A stretch of 64,000 nt of DNA from Clostridium saccharobutylicum DSM 13864 (GTDB lineage Bacteria > Bacillota > Clostridia > Clostridiales > Clostridiaceae). Positions 35,981-46,680 of this stretch are shown in pieces. A program made the translations under genes and the position numbers. The stretch covers positions 1,638,501 through 1,702,500 of the forward strand of contig NC_022571.1 in the NCBI RefSeq assembly GCF_000473995.1. Direction: 5' to 3'. Within the stretch, counting starts at the first letter, position 1; each line of letters starts with the position of its first letter. Under the pieces are notes generated by a model. That model saw only the letters and a list, made by a program, of their open reading frames with translations. It searched no databases and was not told the DNA's origin.

Positions 35981-36742
35981 ATGAACGTAGTAGAAGTTAA
36001 AGGCATAAAAATCGGAGAAGGAATACCTAAGATTTGTGTACCAATAGTTGGGGGAACAAACGCAGAGTTAATAGAAGAAGCAAAAAGTTTAAAAGGAATT
36101 AAATTAGATCTAGTAGAATGGCGTGTAGACTTTTACGAAAATGTTGAAGATATAGAAAAAGTAAAAGAAATACTTAAGGAATTAGTTGAAGTTCTTGGAA
36201 ACACTCCTGTATTATTTACATTTAGAAGTAAAAAAGAAGGAGGAGAAAGAGAAGTATCTACTGAATATTATGTTAAATTAAATTGCGAAATAGCTAAGAC
36301 TAAATTAATAGATTTAGTTGATGTTGAATTATTCACAGGAAATGAATTTGTTAATGAAGTAGTAGAAACTGCTCATAATAATGGAGTTAAAGTTGTAATG
36401 TCAAATCATGATTTCTTTAAGACACCAGCTAAAGAAGAGATTGTTTCTAGATTAAGTAAAATGACTGAATTAAATGCAGATTTACCTAAAATAGCAGTAA
36501 TGCCACAAAATGAAGCTGATGTTTTAACTTTATTATGTGCTACAAATGAAATGAAGCAAAAGTATCCAGAGAAGCCTATAATAACTATGTCAATGGCAGG
36601 AATGGGTGTTATAAGTAGACTAGCTGGAGAATTTTTTGGATCTGTATTAACATTTGGAGCAGCTAAAAAAGCATCTGCGCCAGGACAAATAGGAGTAGAA
36701 GATTTATATTCTGTACTTCAATTATTACATAGAAGTAAATAA
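35981..36742 (+). CDS. aroD: Type I 3-dehydroquinate dehydratase
   Basis: Converts 3-dehydroquinate to 3-dehydroshikimate through a Schiff base. Residues visible: EWRVDF near 46-51, catalytic His in MSNHDF near 143-148, Schiff-base Lys in LPKIAVMPQ near 170, and the C-terminal SMAGMGVISRLAGEFFGS. 253 aa from ATG 35981 behind GGAGGGATATAAC; the GTG at 35966 overlaps the ribosome site. The gene stands alone rather than in an aro operon, divergent from a LysR gene, so a role in quinate or shikimate use is possible besides biosynthesis. Confidence 0.93.
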   Translation: MNVVEVKGIKIGEGIPKICVPIVGGTNAELIEEAKSLKGIKLDLVEWRVDFYENVEDIEKVKEILKELVEVLGNTPVLFTFRSKKEGGEREVSTEYYVKLNCEIAKTKLIDLVDVELFTGNEFVNEVVETAHNNGVKVVMSNHDFFKTPAKEEIVSRLSKMTELNADLPKIAVMPQNEADVLTLLCATNEMKQKYPEKPIITMSMAGMGVISRLAGEFFGSVLTFGAAKKASAPGQIGVEDLYSVLQLLHRSK

Positions 36743-36820
36743 TCTGATAAAAAAGGATAAATTACTATACATTTGCTTATTTAAAAGTTATAATATAATT
36801 GATAAAAAATGTTATTAAAA

Positions 36821-36850
36821 CCCACTAAGTGTTCTTAGTGGGAATTTTAT
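36821..36850 (+). terminator. Terminator after aroD
   Basis: CCCACTAAG-TGTT-CTTAGTGGG followed by AATTTTAT. Confidence 0.7.
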
Positions 36851-36956
36851 AAAAAAATATGGTGAAAAAGTGGAATTATTTTAAGGAAAAATGAATTAAT
36901 ATGTTAGAATACTATATTAATTGTATTATATAAACTTTAAGTAAGGGGTAGATATT

Positions 36957-37859
36957 ATGAATGATAATATATTATTAGAATCAGGTACTGGAGAATTAGA
37001 AATAATTGAGTTTGTTGTAAATGGAAATCATTATGCAATTAACGTAGTAAAGGTGAAGGAAATAATAGGAATGCCAACTAATGGGGTAACTAAATTACCA
37101 GATCCTAAGCCTGAAATAGCTGGACTTATATTATGCAGAGATGAGATTCTTACACTAGTTGATTTAAAATATATTATAACAAAACAAATGAGAGGAAATG
37201 TAGGTTCTAAAGTTATAATTTGTGAATTTAATAAAGTTAAAGTTGCATTTAGCATTGATGATGTAGTAGGAGTTCATCGTATTAAATGGAATGAAATAAG
37301 AAAGCCAGATGATTTATCAGATAATTCATTATCTGTCGGAAATATACTTTTAGGCGGTAAAGTACTAATTATGCTTGATTTTGAAAAGATTGTCACAGAT
37401 ATTTGTCCAAGTGCTGGAATAAGTGAAGATAGACTTGTAAAAGTAGAGTATAAAGATAGATCAAATATAAAGTTAGTTTTAGCCGATGATTCTGCTTTAA
37501 TCAGAAGACTTCTAAAAGAAACTCTTACAAAAGCTGGATTTAAAAACTTAAGAATTTTTGATAATGGGCAACAAGCATTAGATTTTCTGAATGAATTAAA
37601 GGAATCAAAAGGCGAAGATTTTGATCAAGATGCACAAATGCTAATAACAGATATAGAAATGCCACAAATGGATGGGCTTACACTTACAAGAAAGATAAAA
37701 GAAGATCCTATATTGAAAAAGTTACCAGTTGTAATATTTTCATCATTAATTACAAATGAATTAAGGCATAAAGGCGAATCTGTTAAGGCTGATGCACAAT
37801 TAAGCAAGCCAGAGGTAGAAGAGCTTGTTGATACCATAGATAAGTTATTAAATATGTAG
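36957..37859 (+). CDS. cheV: Chemotaxis coupling protein CheV
   Basis: Couples chemoreceptors to CheA and tunes adaptation. A CheW-like domain (about residues 10-155, IEFVVNGNHYAINVVKVKEII and LILCRDEILTLVDL) is followed by a response-regulator receiver (about 170-300) with acidic pair DD in LADDSALIRR, phospho-acceptor Asp in LITDIEMPQMDG and a C-terminal SKPE. 300 aa, typical. No other chemotaxis gene is near. Shine-Dalgarno AAGGGGTAG. Ends at a strong terminator. Confidence 0.93.
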   Translation: MNDNILLESGTGELEIIEFVVNGNHYAINVVKVKEIIGMPTNGVTKLPDPKPEIAGLILCRDEILTLVDLKYIITKQMRGNVGSKVIICEFNKVKVAFSIDDVVGVHRIKWNEIRKPDDLSDNSLSVGNILLGGKVLIMLDFEKIVTDICPSAGISEDRLVKVEYKDRSNIKLVLADDSALIRRLLKETLTKAGFKNLRIFDNGQQALDFLNELKESKGEDFDQDAQMLITDIEMPQMDGLTLTRKIKEDPILKKLPVVIFSSLITNELRHKGESVKADAQLSKPEVEELVDTIDKLLNM

Positions 37860-37890
37860 ATAATTAATAATCAAATAATAATACATGTAT

Positions 37891-37950
37891 AAAAAATAAG
37901 TCACTTTAAAATTGTTATATAGTAATTTTAAAGTGACTTATTTTTTGCTT
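37891..37950. terminator. Strong bidirectional terminator after cheV
   Basis: A 23-bp arm (37891-37913, containing TAAGTCACTTTAAAATT) is the exact inverse of 37924-37946. Confidence 0.9.
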
Positions 37951-38173
37951 TATTCTAATATGAAGAAATTGTAATATTTTTAATAAATGAAAATCTGATT
38001 TTATCTAGGCTTAATACTATTGATGTATATAAATTAATTCTGAAAAGTTAAAAAATTGATAATGAAGAATGGCACATAAATTTTTTATATTATAAAGATA
38101 AGTTGAATTATTATTTTATAAGTAGTTTTTACACATAATATGTTTGTAAATTAAATTTTATTTGGAGGGAAAT
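37951..38173. other. Intergenic upstream of the YhaM-like gene
   Basis: AT-rich. No conserved element is seen apart from the ribosome site TTGGAGGGAAAT. Confidence 0.4.
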
Positions 38174-39076
38174 ATGAGTAAAAAAGTAACATTTTTATGT
38201 GATTTAAAAAGTGGAAAAACTATAAAAATATCGTTAATGGTGATGAAAATAATATTTAAGGATCTTAGTAAGATTGTATGTATTTTAGGAGATAAGAGTG
38301 GAGAAATAAAAGCCAATATACCAAATAAAAAAGGAGATATTGTAGAAGGGCGGGTTTTAGAAATTGAAGGAATTAAAGATGGAAATTTAGAAGTACAGAA
38401 ATATGAATTTATTTCAGAATATCAAATAGAAGATTATCTTAGAACTGTAAACAGGCCGATCGAAGAGATTATGGATGAAATTGAATTATATACAAACAAA
38501 TATATAATTTCAAGAGAAGCCAAAGCACTAAATGATTATTTCTTTAAAAATGAAGAATTTTTAGAAAAATTTAAAAAGGGTATAGGTGGAGTATCCATGC
38601 ATCATAATTATATAGGAGGTCTTGCAGAACATACTTTAAATGTTATGTATTTAGCCGCTATTCTTTGTAAACGATATGAATGTAGAAGAACAGAAACAAC
38701 AATACTTGCAGCAAAGCTCCATGATATTGGTAAGATTTATGAATTATATTATAATGGTCCGTTTAAGTATACTCTTAGGGGAGAAATGGAAGGGCATATT
38801 GTTATAGGGGTTGAGATGTTAGATGAAGCCATTAGAAAAAATCCATCATTTTATTCTGAAGATTTTGTTACAAGAATAAAAGGTTGCATTGTACAACATC
38901 ATGGAAAGCTTGAATATGGATCCCCAAGAGAAATGAAAATGGAAGAAGCATTTATACTTAATTATGCTGATTCAATAGATGCGACTATGAATAAAATCTC
39001 TAGATTAAAGGATAAGACAGAGATAGGGACATGGTCAGAATATGATAGGACAATTGAAAGTAAATTATATTTATAA
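38174..39076 (+). CDS. yhaM: YhaM-like 3'-5' exonuclease (OB fold + HD domain)
   Basis: A 300-aa nuclease with an N-terminal OB-type nucleic-acid domain (about residues 15-85) and an HD phosphohydrolase domain (about 150-270) showing HHNYIGGLAEHTLNV, AAKLHDIGKIYE, and the later histidines in GHIVIGVEM and CIVQHHGKLEYGSP. This matches Gram-positive YhaM, involved in RNA turnover and DNA metabolism. ATG at 38174 lies behind TTGGAGGGAAAT, preferred over the TTG at 38162 within it. Monocistronic. Confidence 0.88.
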   Translation: MSKKVTFLCDLKSGKTIKISLMVMKIIFKDLSKIVCILGDKSGEIKANIPNKKGDIVEGRVLEIEGIKDGNLEVQKYEFISEYQIEDYLRTVNRPIEEIMDEIELYTNKYIISREAKALNDYFFKNEEFLEKFKKGIGGVSMHHNYIGGLAEHTLNVMYLAAILCKRYECRRTETTILAAKLHDIGKIYELYYNGPFKYTLRGEMEGHIVIGVEMLDEAIRKNPSFYSEDFVTRIKGCIVQHHGKLEYGSPREMKMEEAFILNYADSIDATMNKISRLKDKTEIGTWSEYDRTIESKLYL

Positions 39077-39085
39077 CAATTAATA

Positions 39086-39117
39086 AAAAAACAAAGGATT
39101 ATTTCCTTTGCTTTTTT
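39086..39117 (+). terminator. Terminator after the YhaM-like gene
   Basis: AAAAAACAAAGG / CCTTTGCTTTTTT hairpin with a T run. Confidence 0.8.
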
Positions 39118-39317
39118 ATTATTCCTTAATAATTGATAAATTTGAATAGCAATATCATGATTAAGCATTAAATGAATTTTATATTATAGATTTTTATTAT
39201 ATCTGTTTTTTGTGACTGATCAAAAAGTAGTAAAAATGTTTAGCAAAAACTTAAATACTTTTGATTAAGTATATATAATATATGGTATAATGCTTTATAG
39301 TTAATAAAATAATTCTC

Positions 39318-39524
39318 TTAAGGCATATGAAAATAAATAACAAGTCCAAAGCTGTCATGAATATTTTTCATCAGACAAGGAGGTAAAGTGTCAACATAGT
39401 GAGTCTATTATTGCATTTTGCCGACGTATGATGATGGAAAATATGCACATTAAAGAAAAGCAGCTATGCTGCATACAAGAACATTTTTGCCACATCGACT
39501 TGTTATTTATTTGATTGTGCCTAA
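39318..39524. repeat. Family A element, copy A4 (207 bp, best preserved)
   Basis: Ends: TTAAGGCATATGAAAATAAA then TAACAAGTC, and GACTTGTTATTTATTTGATT then GTGCCTAA. An inner helix pairs ATATTTTTCATCA (39361-39373) with TGATGGAAAATAT (39432-39444), all 13 bp with one G-T pair. Conserved loop stretches CAGACAAGGAGG and GCCGACGTATGA lie inside it. A second small hairpin GCAGCTATGCTGC is an insertion relative to other copies. It ends 66 nt before the activase gene. Confidence 0.85.
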
Positions 39525-39590
39525 GTTAACTAATTATAAACAAAAGAAAAAATTTAATTTTTAAGATTACTTTACTTATGGGAGAGATAT

Positions 39591-42500
39591 ATGAACAAAT
39601 TATTAAGAGTAGGAATAGACATTGGCTCAACAACTATAAAAATGGTTGTTGTGGGTGGACAGGAAAACATAATATATAAAACATATAGAAGGCATTTAGC
39701 AGATATAAGAAATGCTTTTAAAGGTTGTTTAGAGGATGCAAAAGAATTTGTAAAAGATAGCAAATTAGCTGTTTCAATATCAGGTTCGGGAGGATTGAGC
39801 TTAGCAGAAAAGTTAAATGTAGAGTTTATACAAGAAGTCATAGCAAGTACTAAGGCTATACAAAAGCAAAATCCTGATACTGATGTAGTTATAGAATTAG
39901 GGGGAGAGGACGCAAAGATAACTTATTTAAACGGCGGCGTTGAACAAAGAATGAATGGAACATGTGCTGGTGGAACTGGTGCTTTTATAGACCAAATGGC
40001 AGCACTTTTAAATATGGATGCTAGCAGACTAAATGAAGTAGCAAAGGAATATGAGAATATATATCCAATAGCAGCTAGATGTGGGGTATTTGCTAAGACA
40101 GATGTGCAACCTCTTATTAATGAAGGTGCTAAGAAAGCAGATATAGCAATGTCTATATTTCATGCAGTAGTGGTACAAACTATAAGTGTTTTAGCGTGTG
40201 GAAGGCCTATATTAGGAAAAGTAGCATTTTTAGGAGGACCATTAACTTTTCTTTCAGAGCTTAGAAAAAGATTTATAGAAGTGCTTGAATTAAAAGAGGA
40301 AGAAGTTATTTTTCCAGAGGATTCAGAACTTTATGTTGCCTTAGGTGCAGCTTTAAGTTGTGATACTAAGAAGAGTACAAACTATGAAAACATTTTAGAA
40401 AAATTGGAAGAAGCTAAGAATAGGGAAGAAGAAAAGGCTAATAGTCTAGATCCACTTTTTAAAAATGCACAAGAATATGAGGAATTTAAAAGTAGACATG
40501 GTAAGAGTGTGGTTAAAGAAGCAAATATTGAAGATGCTAAAGGAAATTGCTTTTTGGGAATTGATGCTGGATCAACAACAACTAAGGCTACACTTATAAA
40601 TGAACAAGGAGAAATACTTTATTCGTATTACGCTAGTAATAAAGGAAATCCAGTAAATACAGCAGTAGAAATTTTAAAAGAAATTTATGAAAAGTTGCCT
40701 AAAGATACCAAAATTATCAATTCTGGTGTAACAGGATATGGAGAAGCTTTATTAAAAGAAGCATTTGGAATAGATATAGGTGAAATAGAAACAGTAGCTC
40801 ATTACAAAGCAGCAAAATTCTTTTGTAATGATGTTGATTTTATATTAGATATAGGTGGGCAGGATATGAAATGCTTGAGAATAGAGGATGGAACTATTCA
40901 AAGTATTACTCTTAATGAAGCTTGTTCAGCAGGATGTGGATCATTTTTACAAACTTTTGCAAAATCTTTAGGTCTTGATATAAAGGATTTTGCAAAGAAA
41001 GCTATATTTGCAAAATCACCAGTAGATCTTGGATCGAAGTGTACTGTTTTTATGAATTCAAAGGTAAAACAAGCTCAGAAGGAAGGTTTTGAAGTAGATG
41101 ACATAGCAGCAGGTCTTGCGTATTCTGTTGTTAAAAATTCATTATATAAAGTTATAAAACTTAGAAATCCAGATGAACTTGGAAATAATATAGTTGTTCA
41201 AGGTGGAACATTTTATAATGAAGCAGTACTTAGAAGTTTTGAATTATTGTCAAAACGTCAAGTTGTTAGACCCAATATATCAGGGCTTATGGGCGCTTTT
41301 GGTGCTGCACTTTTGGCTAAAGAAAGATATGAAGAAGGTTATCAAACTTCTTTAGTTAAAAAAGAAAATGTAGATAAAGTTCAAATGAAATCTACAACAG
41401 TTAGGTGTGGAAAATGCTCAAATAATTGTTTGTTAACAGTTAATAAATTTGAGAATGGAAACCGATTTATTGCTGGAAATAAGTGTGATGCACCACTTGG
41501 TATGGACAAAAATAAAGAGGAAATTCCAAATCTTTATGAATATAAATATAATAGATTATTTAGTTATGTACCTTTAAAAGAAAAGGAAGCTAAAAGAGGG
41601 ATAATCGGGATACCAAGAGTATTAAATATATATGAAAATTATCCGTTATGGTTTACATTGTTTACTGAATTAGGTTTTAGAGTAGAATTATCATCTAAAT
41701 CTTCTAAGAAAATATATGAAAAAGGATTAACATCAATAGTATCAGAAACAGCATGTTATCCTGCTAAAATGGTTCATGGACATGTTGAAGATTTAATTGA
41801 GAAGGGAATTAAAAATATCTTTTATCCATGTATACTTAATGAAAAAATGGAATTTGAAAATGTTACAAATACTTTTAATTGTCCTGTAGTTACTTCTTAT
41901 GCAGAAGTTATAAAAAATAATTTAGAATCTATAAAATCAAATAATGTAAATTTTATGAATCCATTTTTGCCTATAGCAGATAAATCAAAGCTTAAAAAGA
42001 GATTAAAAGAAGTGTTAGGCGGGTTTGGAATTTCACAAAAGGAAATTAATAATGGTATAGATAAGGCTTGGGAAGTTCAAGAAGAATTTAAAAATGATAT
42101 AAGAAATAAAGGTATAGAAACTTTGAATTATATAAAGCAACATAACATTAAAGGAATATTGCTTAGCGGGAGACCATATCATGTAGATCCAGAGATAAAT
42201 CATGGTATGCCAAAACTTATTAACAGTTTAGGAATGGCAGTTTTTACAGAGGATTCCATAGCTCATTTAGGAAAAGTACAAGGGGAACTTAATATAGTTG
42301 ACCAATGGGCATATCATTCAAGATTGTATAGAGCATCAAGTTACATATTAGATAGAGATGATATAGAACTAGTGCAATTAACGTCATTTGGTTGTGGACT
42401 AGACTCAATAACTACAGATCAGGTTTCGGAAATATTACATAGTGCTTCAAAAATATATACTAATATTAAAATAGATGAAGGAAGTAATTTAGGAGCTGCA

Positions 42501-43805
42501 AGAATAAGATTAAGATCACTAAAAGCAGCTATTCAAGAAAGAGAAAACAATAATTTCGTAAGAGTTAGAAAAGAATTGGAAGAAAGCAATAACTATATAA
42601 ATCCAGGTAAAAAAGGAACTATAATAGTACCACAATTTTCACCAATACATTTTAATATGTTAGAAGCTGTATTTAACGAAAGTGGGTATAATCTTGTTAT
42701 TCTACAAAATGATAATAATGCTATTGAGGAAGGTTTAAAATATGTTAATAATGATATTTGTTATCCAGCAATAGTAGTTATAGGTCAACTTATAGATGCG
42801 TTAAAATCTGGGGAATATGATTTGAATAATACCAGTATATTGTTAGCGCAGACAGAGGGACAATGCAGATTTACAAATTATGTTAAGGTGTTAGAAAAGG
42901 GATTAAAGGAAGCTGGATTCAATAATATACCAGTTTTATCTTTAAGTCTTGCTGGATTAAAGAAAGCTAATGGATTAGAGGGAATGAATTTTGATTTATT
43001 GAAGAAATCCATAGTTGGAGTTATTTATGGAGATTTATTAAGTAAAGTTCTTCATAGGGTTAGACCATATGAAAAAGTAAAGGGAAGTGCAGATGAACTT
43101 TATAAAAAGTGGTCCGAAATTTGTAGAGAATCATTCAAAGAACCTATTAAGAAAAATTTTAGAAATATAATTATTAGAATTATTAAGGAATTTGAAAATT
43201 TACCAAGAATAGAGATGGACAAACCTAAAGTTGGATTGGTTGGAGAACTACTTGTTAAGTTCAATCCAATTGCTAATAATAATATAGTACACATGCTAGA
43301 AGGAGAAGGCGTTGAAGTTGTTCATAATGATTTATTATCATTATTTTTAGCTAGTGCTAAAAATCAAATATTTAATCATAAGCATTTGGATGGCAAATAT
43401 ATAAATAAAATAAAAGGACAGCTTACTATAAGCTTTATTGAAAAATATCAAAAGGTATATTTGGATGCACTTAAGAAAAGTGGAATTTTTTATGTTACCG
43501 AAACAATAGATGAATTGGCTAATAACGCTAGCAAAATCTTATCTCTTGGTAATCAGTCAGGCGAAGGATGGAAATTGCCTGGGGAAATCATGGAGTTATG
43601 TAGTTGGGGTGTTGATAATGTAGTTTGCATGCAGCCTTTTGGATGTTTACCATCTCATGCTGTTGCAAGAGGAACAATTAAAGCTTTAAAGAAACAAAAT
43701 GAAAATTTAAACATTGTAACAATAGAATATGATCCAGGTTCAAGTGAAGTAAATCAAACTAATAGAATTAAACTTATGCTTGCCAGTGCTTTTAACAAGA
43801 TATAA
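39591..43805 (+). CDS. Giant 2-hydroxyacyl-CoA dehydratase activase-related protein
   Basis: A 1404-aa protein with two ASKHA ATPase domains of the BadF/HgdC type: residues about 5-260 ([22 protein letters not shown]) and about 320-590 ([31 protein letters not shown]). A DUF2229/HgdB-like region (about 660-880) and a further C-terminal dehydratase-like part to 1404 follow. Cys motifs fit a [4Fe-4S] cluster. The archetype uses ATP to inject an electron into a dehydratase. These large fusions are common in clostridia, and their substrate is unknown. No separate dehydratase genes are adjacent. Confidence 0.88.
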   Translation: MNKLLRVGIDIGSTTIKMVVVGGQENIIYKTYRRHLADIRNAFKGCLEDAKEFVKDSKLAVSISGSGGLSLAEKLNVEFIQEVIASTKAIQKQNPDTDVVIELGGEDAKITYLNGGVEQRMNGTCAGGTGAFIDQMAALLNMDASRLNEVAKEYENIYPIAARCGVFAKTDVQPLINEGAKKADIAMSIFHAVVVQTISVLACGRPILGKVAFLGGPLTFLSELRKRFIEVLELKEEEVIFPEDSELYVALGAALSCDTKKSTNYENILEKLEEAKNREEEKANSLDPLFKNAQEYEEFKSRHGKSVVKEANIEDAKGNCFLGIDAGSTTTKATLINEQGEILYSYYASNKGNPVNTAVEILKEIYEKLPKDTKIINSGVTGYGEALLKEAFGIDIGEIETVAHYKAAKFFCNDVDFILDIGGQDMKCLRIEDGTIQSITLNEACSAGCGSFLQTFAKSLGLDIKDFAKKAIFAKSPVDLGSKCTVFMNSKVKQAQKEGFEVDDIAAGLAYSVVKNSLYKVIKLRNPDELGNNIVVQGGTFYNEAVLRSFELLSKRQVVRPNISGLMGAFGAALLAKERYEEGYQTSLVKKENVDKVQMKSTTVRCGKCSNNCLLTVNKFENGNRFIAGNKCDAPLGMDKNKEEIPNLYEYKYNRLFSYVPLKEKEAKRGIIGIPRVLNIYENYPLWFTLFTELGFRVELSSKSSKKIYEKGLTSIVSETACYPAKMVHGHVEDLIEKGIKNIFYPCILNEKMEFENVTNTFNCPVVTSYAEVIKNNLESIKSNNVNFMNPFLPIADKSKLKKRLKEVLGGFGISQKEINNGIDKAWEVQEEFKNDIRNKGIETLNYIKQHNIKGILLSGRPYHVDPEINHGMPKLINSLGMAVFTEDSIAHLGKVQGELNIVDQWAYHSRLYRASSYILDRDDIELVQLTSFGCGLDSITTDQVSEILHSASKIYTNIKIDEGSNLGAARIRLRSLKAAIQERENNNFVRVRKELEESNNYINPGKKGTIIVPQFSPIHFNMLEAVFNESGYNLVILQNDNNAIEEGLKYVNNDICYPAIVVIGQLIDALKSGEYDLNNTSILLAQTEGQCRFTNYVKVLEKGLKEAGFNNIPVLSLSLAGLKKANGLEGMNFDLLKKSIVGVIYGDLLSKVLHRVRPYEKVKGSADELYKKWSEICRESFKEPIKKNFRNIIIRIIKEFENLPRIEMDKPKVGLVGELLVKFNPIANNNIVHMLEGEGVEVVHNDLLSLFLASAKNQIFNHKHLDGKYINKIKGQLTISFIEKYQKVYLDALKKSGIFYVTETIDELANNASKILSLGNQSGEGWKLPGEIMELCSWGVDNVVCMQPFGCLPSHAVARGTIKALKKQNENLNIVTIEYDPGSSEVNQTNRIKLMLASAFNKI

Positions 43806-43819
43806 CTAGAAGATAAGAT

Positions 43820-43977
43820 TTAGGCATAATCAAGAAAATAATAGACCAATATGCTTGCTTATTTTGCGATATGTTCCGTTGATAATTTCGGTTAATAGAA
43901 ATTCTTAGATGAAATTGTCTACTTGTCTTACACAAAATACATGTTGCATATTTGGGCTATTATTTTTATGTGCCTTA
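43820..43977. repeat. Family A element, copy A5
   Basis: Left TTAGGCATAATCAAGAAAAT, right TATTATTTTTATGTGCCTTA. The interior is diverged but still has TTATTTTGCG paired to ACACAAAATA. It ends 17 nt before the degV start and follows the activase stop by 14 nt. Confidence 0.7.
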
Positions 43978-43994
43978 TTTAAGGAGGAACTAAT

Positions 43995-44843
43995 GTGGAA
44001 AAAATAGCATTATTAACGGATAGTGCATCAGATATAAGTATGGAATTATTGCAGAAAAATAATATTAAATTATTGCCTTTTAAAATTATTTATAAGGATA
44101 AAGAATATGATGATAGAATAGAAATAACTCCACATATGATGTATGAAAGGTTAGAAAATGAAATACCTAAAACATCATTACCGAGTATTGAAAAAATGAC
44201 AAATGCGCTGCAACAGGCAGTTGAAGAGGGCTGTACACATGCGATTATAATAACAATATCATCTGCTTTTTCAGGAACTAATAATGCTGCAAGAATTGTA
44301 TGTGAGGATTTTAAAGATATTGAAACATTCGTATTTGATACGAAGACTTTATCAGCGGCACAAGGCATAATGGTTCTTAAAACGGCAGAAATGATAAGAA
44401 GTGGAAAATCATTTAAAGAAATAACCGAGGTTTTACCTACATTTAGAGATAAGATAGATTCATATTTTGCATTGGATACATTAGAATATTTAAAAAAAGG
44501 TGGTAGAATAGGGGCAGTTGCTGGAACTGTCGGTGAATTTTTGAATCTTAAACCTATAATAACTGTAGCAGATGATGGAACTTTTATGGGAATTGGTAAG
44601 GTCAGAGGATCAAAGCAAGCTCTTTCTAAATTAATCAGCATATTAAAAGGATATTTAGATAAAGGTAAGCATAGTGTTTGGATTGTAAATGGAAATGCAG
44701 CAGATAAGGTTCAATGGTTAATGGATAATATAAAAGATTTACCTAATTTAGTAGAATGTAATGTTGCAGGAATAACAGGGCCAGCGCTTGGAGTTAATAC
44801 AGGATCTGGATCTGTAGGGATTGTGATAGAAAAAGTAGATTAA
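43995..44843 (+). CDS. DegV-family fatty-acid-binding protein
   Basis: A 282-aa two-domain DegV/FakB-type lipid carrier. Marks are LLTDSASDIS near the start, TSLPS (ligand-contact Thr/Ser), ITISSAFSGTNNAAR, and the FALDTLEYLKKGGRIG loop near 155-170. FakB proteins present fatty acids to the kinase FakA; no fakA is present here. GTG start at 43995 with AAGGAGGAACTAAT. The family A copy A5 makes up most of the space from the activase gene. Confidence 0.9.
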   Translation: MEKIALLTDSASDISMELLQKNNIKLLPFKIIYKDKEYDDRIEITPHMMYERLENEIPKTSLPSIEKMTNALQQAVEEGCTHAIIITISSAFSGTNNAARIVCEDFKDIETFVFDTKTLSAAQGIMVLKTAEMIRSGKSFKEITEVLPTFRDKIDSYFALDTLEYLKKGGRIGAVAGTVGEFLNLKPIITVADDGTFMGIGKVRGSKQALSKLISILKGYLDKGKHSVWIVNGNAADKVQWLMDNIKDLPNLVECNVAGITGPALGVNTGSGSVGIVIEKVD

Positions 44844-44861
44844 ATTTTCAACACTAAAAAT

Positions 44862-44906
44862 ATAACTTCTGAAATTTAAAAAATATAAATTTCAGAAGTT
44901 ATTTTT
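44862..44906 (+). terminator. Terminator after degV
   Basis: ATAACTTCTGAAATTT / AAATTTCAGAAGTTAT, exact 16-bp inverse, then T run. Confidence 0.9.
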
Positions 44907-44947
44907 GTTATTCTTTAGAGGCAATTATAAGGAAGTTAAATCTCTGG

Positions 44948-44981
44948 ATAACTTTTGAAAGTAGTAGAAACACATAGTGTG
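44948..44981. repeat. Short family C repeat
   Basis: ATAACTTTTGAAAG then AGAAACACATAGTGTG matches 189-225 near the other end of the window (ATAACTTTTAAAGAGCACAG then AAGCACATAGTCTGTG). A nearby hairpin ATTTCTAATTACTT/AAGTAATTAGAAAT lies at about 45010-45040. Confidence 0.4.
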
Positions 44982-45243
44982 CAAAGAAAAAAATGCAAAG
45001 AATTGTATAATTTCTAATTACTTGAAAGTAATTAGAAATGTTTACGTTTAATTCCTTATTATATGCGTTTGGAGAAATATCTATTTCATGTAAAGTAAAA
45101 TTTATATAAAATAACTACAAGTAATTATTAAATGAACATTCAAATTTAGTTAGTAAAAATTAGCAATACTAATTAAAAAAGAATGGAGGTGAAAACATAT
45201 ATTGAGCTAGTGGGTTATATAAATTTTTACTAATTATAATTTG

Positions 45244-45306
45244 TTAAGGCATATGAAATAAAATAATAAGGAAACAATTGTACTGTTATTTTTTGATAAT
45301 GCCTAA
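45244..45306. repeat. Family A mini-element, copy A6 (63 bp)
   Basis: TTAAGGCATATGAAATAAAA to TATTTTTTGATAATGCCTAA, with only the ends and a short loop. It ends 37 nt before the GH16 start. Confidence 0.75.
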
Positions 45307-45343
45307 TATGTTAATATTAAAAATTAGTTTGGGGGAAAATTTT

Positions 45344-46633
45344 ATGTTTAAAAGAAAATTATTAATTGTGTCAACTATGGCTGTTACTCTTGCACTTGGA
45401 TGCTTTGTTCCTGGCAAGGAAGCGAAAGCAGCAGATAATTCATGGAATCTTGTTTGGGGAGATGAATTTAATGGCAGTACAATAAATACTAACAATTGGA
45501 CTTATGATATTGGAACCGGTTCCGGTGGATGGGGAAATAATGAATTAGAATATTATACTAATCGTCCTGAAAATGCTAGAGTAGAAAATGGAAATCTTGT
45601 GATTGAAGCTAGAAAAGAATCTTATGGAGGAATGGGATATACTTCAGCTCGTATGAAAACACAAGAATTACAAAATTTCACATATGGAAAAGTAGAAGCA
45701 AGAATGAAACTTCCAGCTGGACAGGGAATATGGCCTGCATTTTGGATGTTAGGAAAAAATATTCCACAAGTAAATTGGCCAGCATGTGGTGAAATTGATA
45801 TTATGGAACATGTAAATAATGAATCAAGCACTCATGGTACTATTCACTGGGATTATAATGGACATCAATCTTATGGAACTACATCACCTAATATTGATGT
45901 TACTCAATATCATGTTTATTCAGTTGAATGGGATAAAGATGCAATAAAATGGTTTGTAGATGGAACTAAATATTTAGAAGCAAATATATCAAACAATATT
46001 AATGGTACTGATGAATTCCATAAGCCATTCTTTATTCTTTTCAATTTAGCAGTAGGTGGAGAATGGCCTAAAAATCCTGATGGATCAACTGCATTCCCAG
46101 CTAAAATGTATGTTGACTACGTACGTGTGTATCAAGGAAACGGTGGGTCGCAAACACAACCTACAAGTTCAAAATTACCAAGTAATACATGGTATCTATT
46201 TAATCAATCTGTAACTGGAGTAGGAGCTTCAAGTCAGGATATGCAAATTGGCAAGGCTGGTGTTAGTGGATGGCAACCTACAAAAAATGTAAATGCAGGC
46301 TACAACTTATGGACTACTCCAACAATTAATGGAACTTATAATGCAGGTAAGTGGAATTTTACCCTATGGACAAATAATCCAGGAACTTCTAATATAGCAG
46401 TTGATCTTTATAAGGTTAATAATGATGGAACAGGTGAAACATTACTTGGCTCTCAAACTGTAGATGTATCAAAAACTGGTGGTGGAAATCATCCAACTGT
46501 ATATTCATATAATTTAGGTCAGGTTTCACTTGCTAACCAAAGATTAAGAGTAAAAATACATAAGGTATCTGGAGCAGATGCTGTAATGTGTTATAATACA
46601 AATGATTTTTCAACTAAATTGGTAACTCCATAA
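45344..46633 (+). CDS. Secreted GH16 endo-beta-1,3-glucanase with C-terminal carbohydrate-binding region
   Basis: Exported 429-aa laminarinase/lichenase-type enzyme. The signal peptide spans about residues 1-28 (cut after AKA). The GH16 jelly-roll (about 30-265) carries the catalytic EIDIMEH with nucleophile and acid Glu, and the substrate-site WPAFWMLG. A Gln/Thr linker leads to a C-terminal beta-sandwich (about 280-429) that resembles a carbohydrate-binding module. ATG at 45344 behind GGGGGAAAATTTT. The upstream frame begins inside family A copy A6 and is not real. Likely degrades beta-glucans of fungi or plants. Confidence 0.91.
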   Translation: MFKRKLLIVSTMAVTLALGCFVPGKEAKAADNSWNLVWGDEFNGSTINTNNWTYDIGTGSGGWGNNELEYYTNRPENARVENGNLVIEARKESYGGMGYTSARMKTQELQNFTYGKVEARMKLPAGQGIWPAFWMLGKNIPQVNWPACGEIDIMEHVNNESSTHGTIHWDYNGHQSYGTTSPNIDVTQYHVYSVEWDKDAIKWFVDGTKYLEANISNNINGTDEFHKPFFILFNLAVGGEWPKNPDGSTAFPAKMYVDYVRVYQGNGGSQTQPTSSKLPSNTWYLFNQSVTGVGASSQDMQIGKAGVSGWQPTKNVNAGYNLWTTPTINGTYNAGKWNFTLWTNNPGTSNIAVDLYKVNNDGTGETLLGSQTVDVSKTGGGNHPTVYSYNLGQVSLANQRLRVKIHKVSGADAVMCYNTNDFSTKLVTP

Positions 46634-46643
46634 TATATAGAAA

Positions 46644-46680
46644 TTATGTTATAAAAACTAATTTAGTTTTTATAACATAA
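46644..46680 (+). terminator. Hairpin after the GH16 gene
   Basis: TTATGTTATAAAAACTA and its exact inverse at 46664-46680. A second smaller hairpin (GGCTGTCGAGAAATCGGCAG, then TCTTTATT) follows and may complete termination. Confidence 0.7.

Noticed and set aside
44090..44641. 183-residue minus-strand reading frame inside degV
   Set aside because: It overlaps a complete, well-recognised DegV gene and has no ribosome site or family resemblance.
45182..45232. 16-codon frame with a GGAGGTG site before copy A6
   Set aside because: Too short, no recognisable product; could be the relic of a lost gene's start.
45278..45343. Longer GH16 protein starting at 45278
   Set aside because: It begins in a family A mini-element and would put 22 residues before a normal signal peptide.
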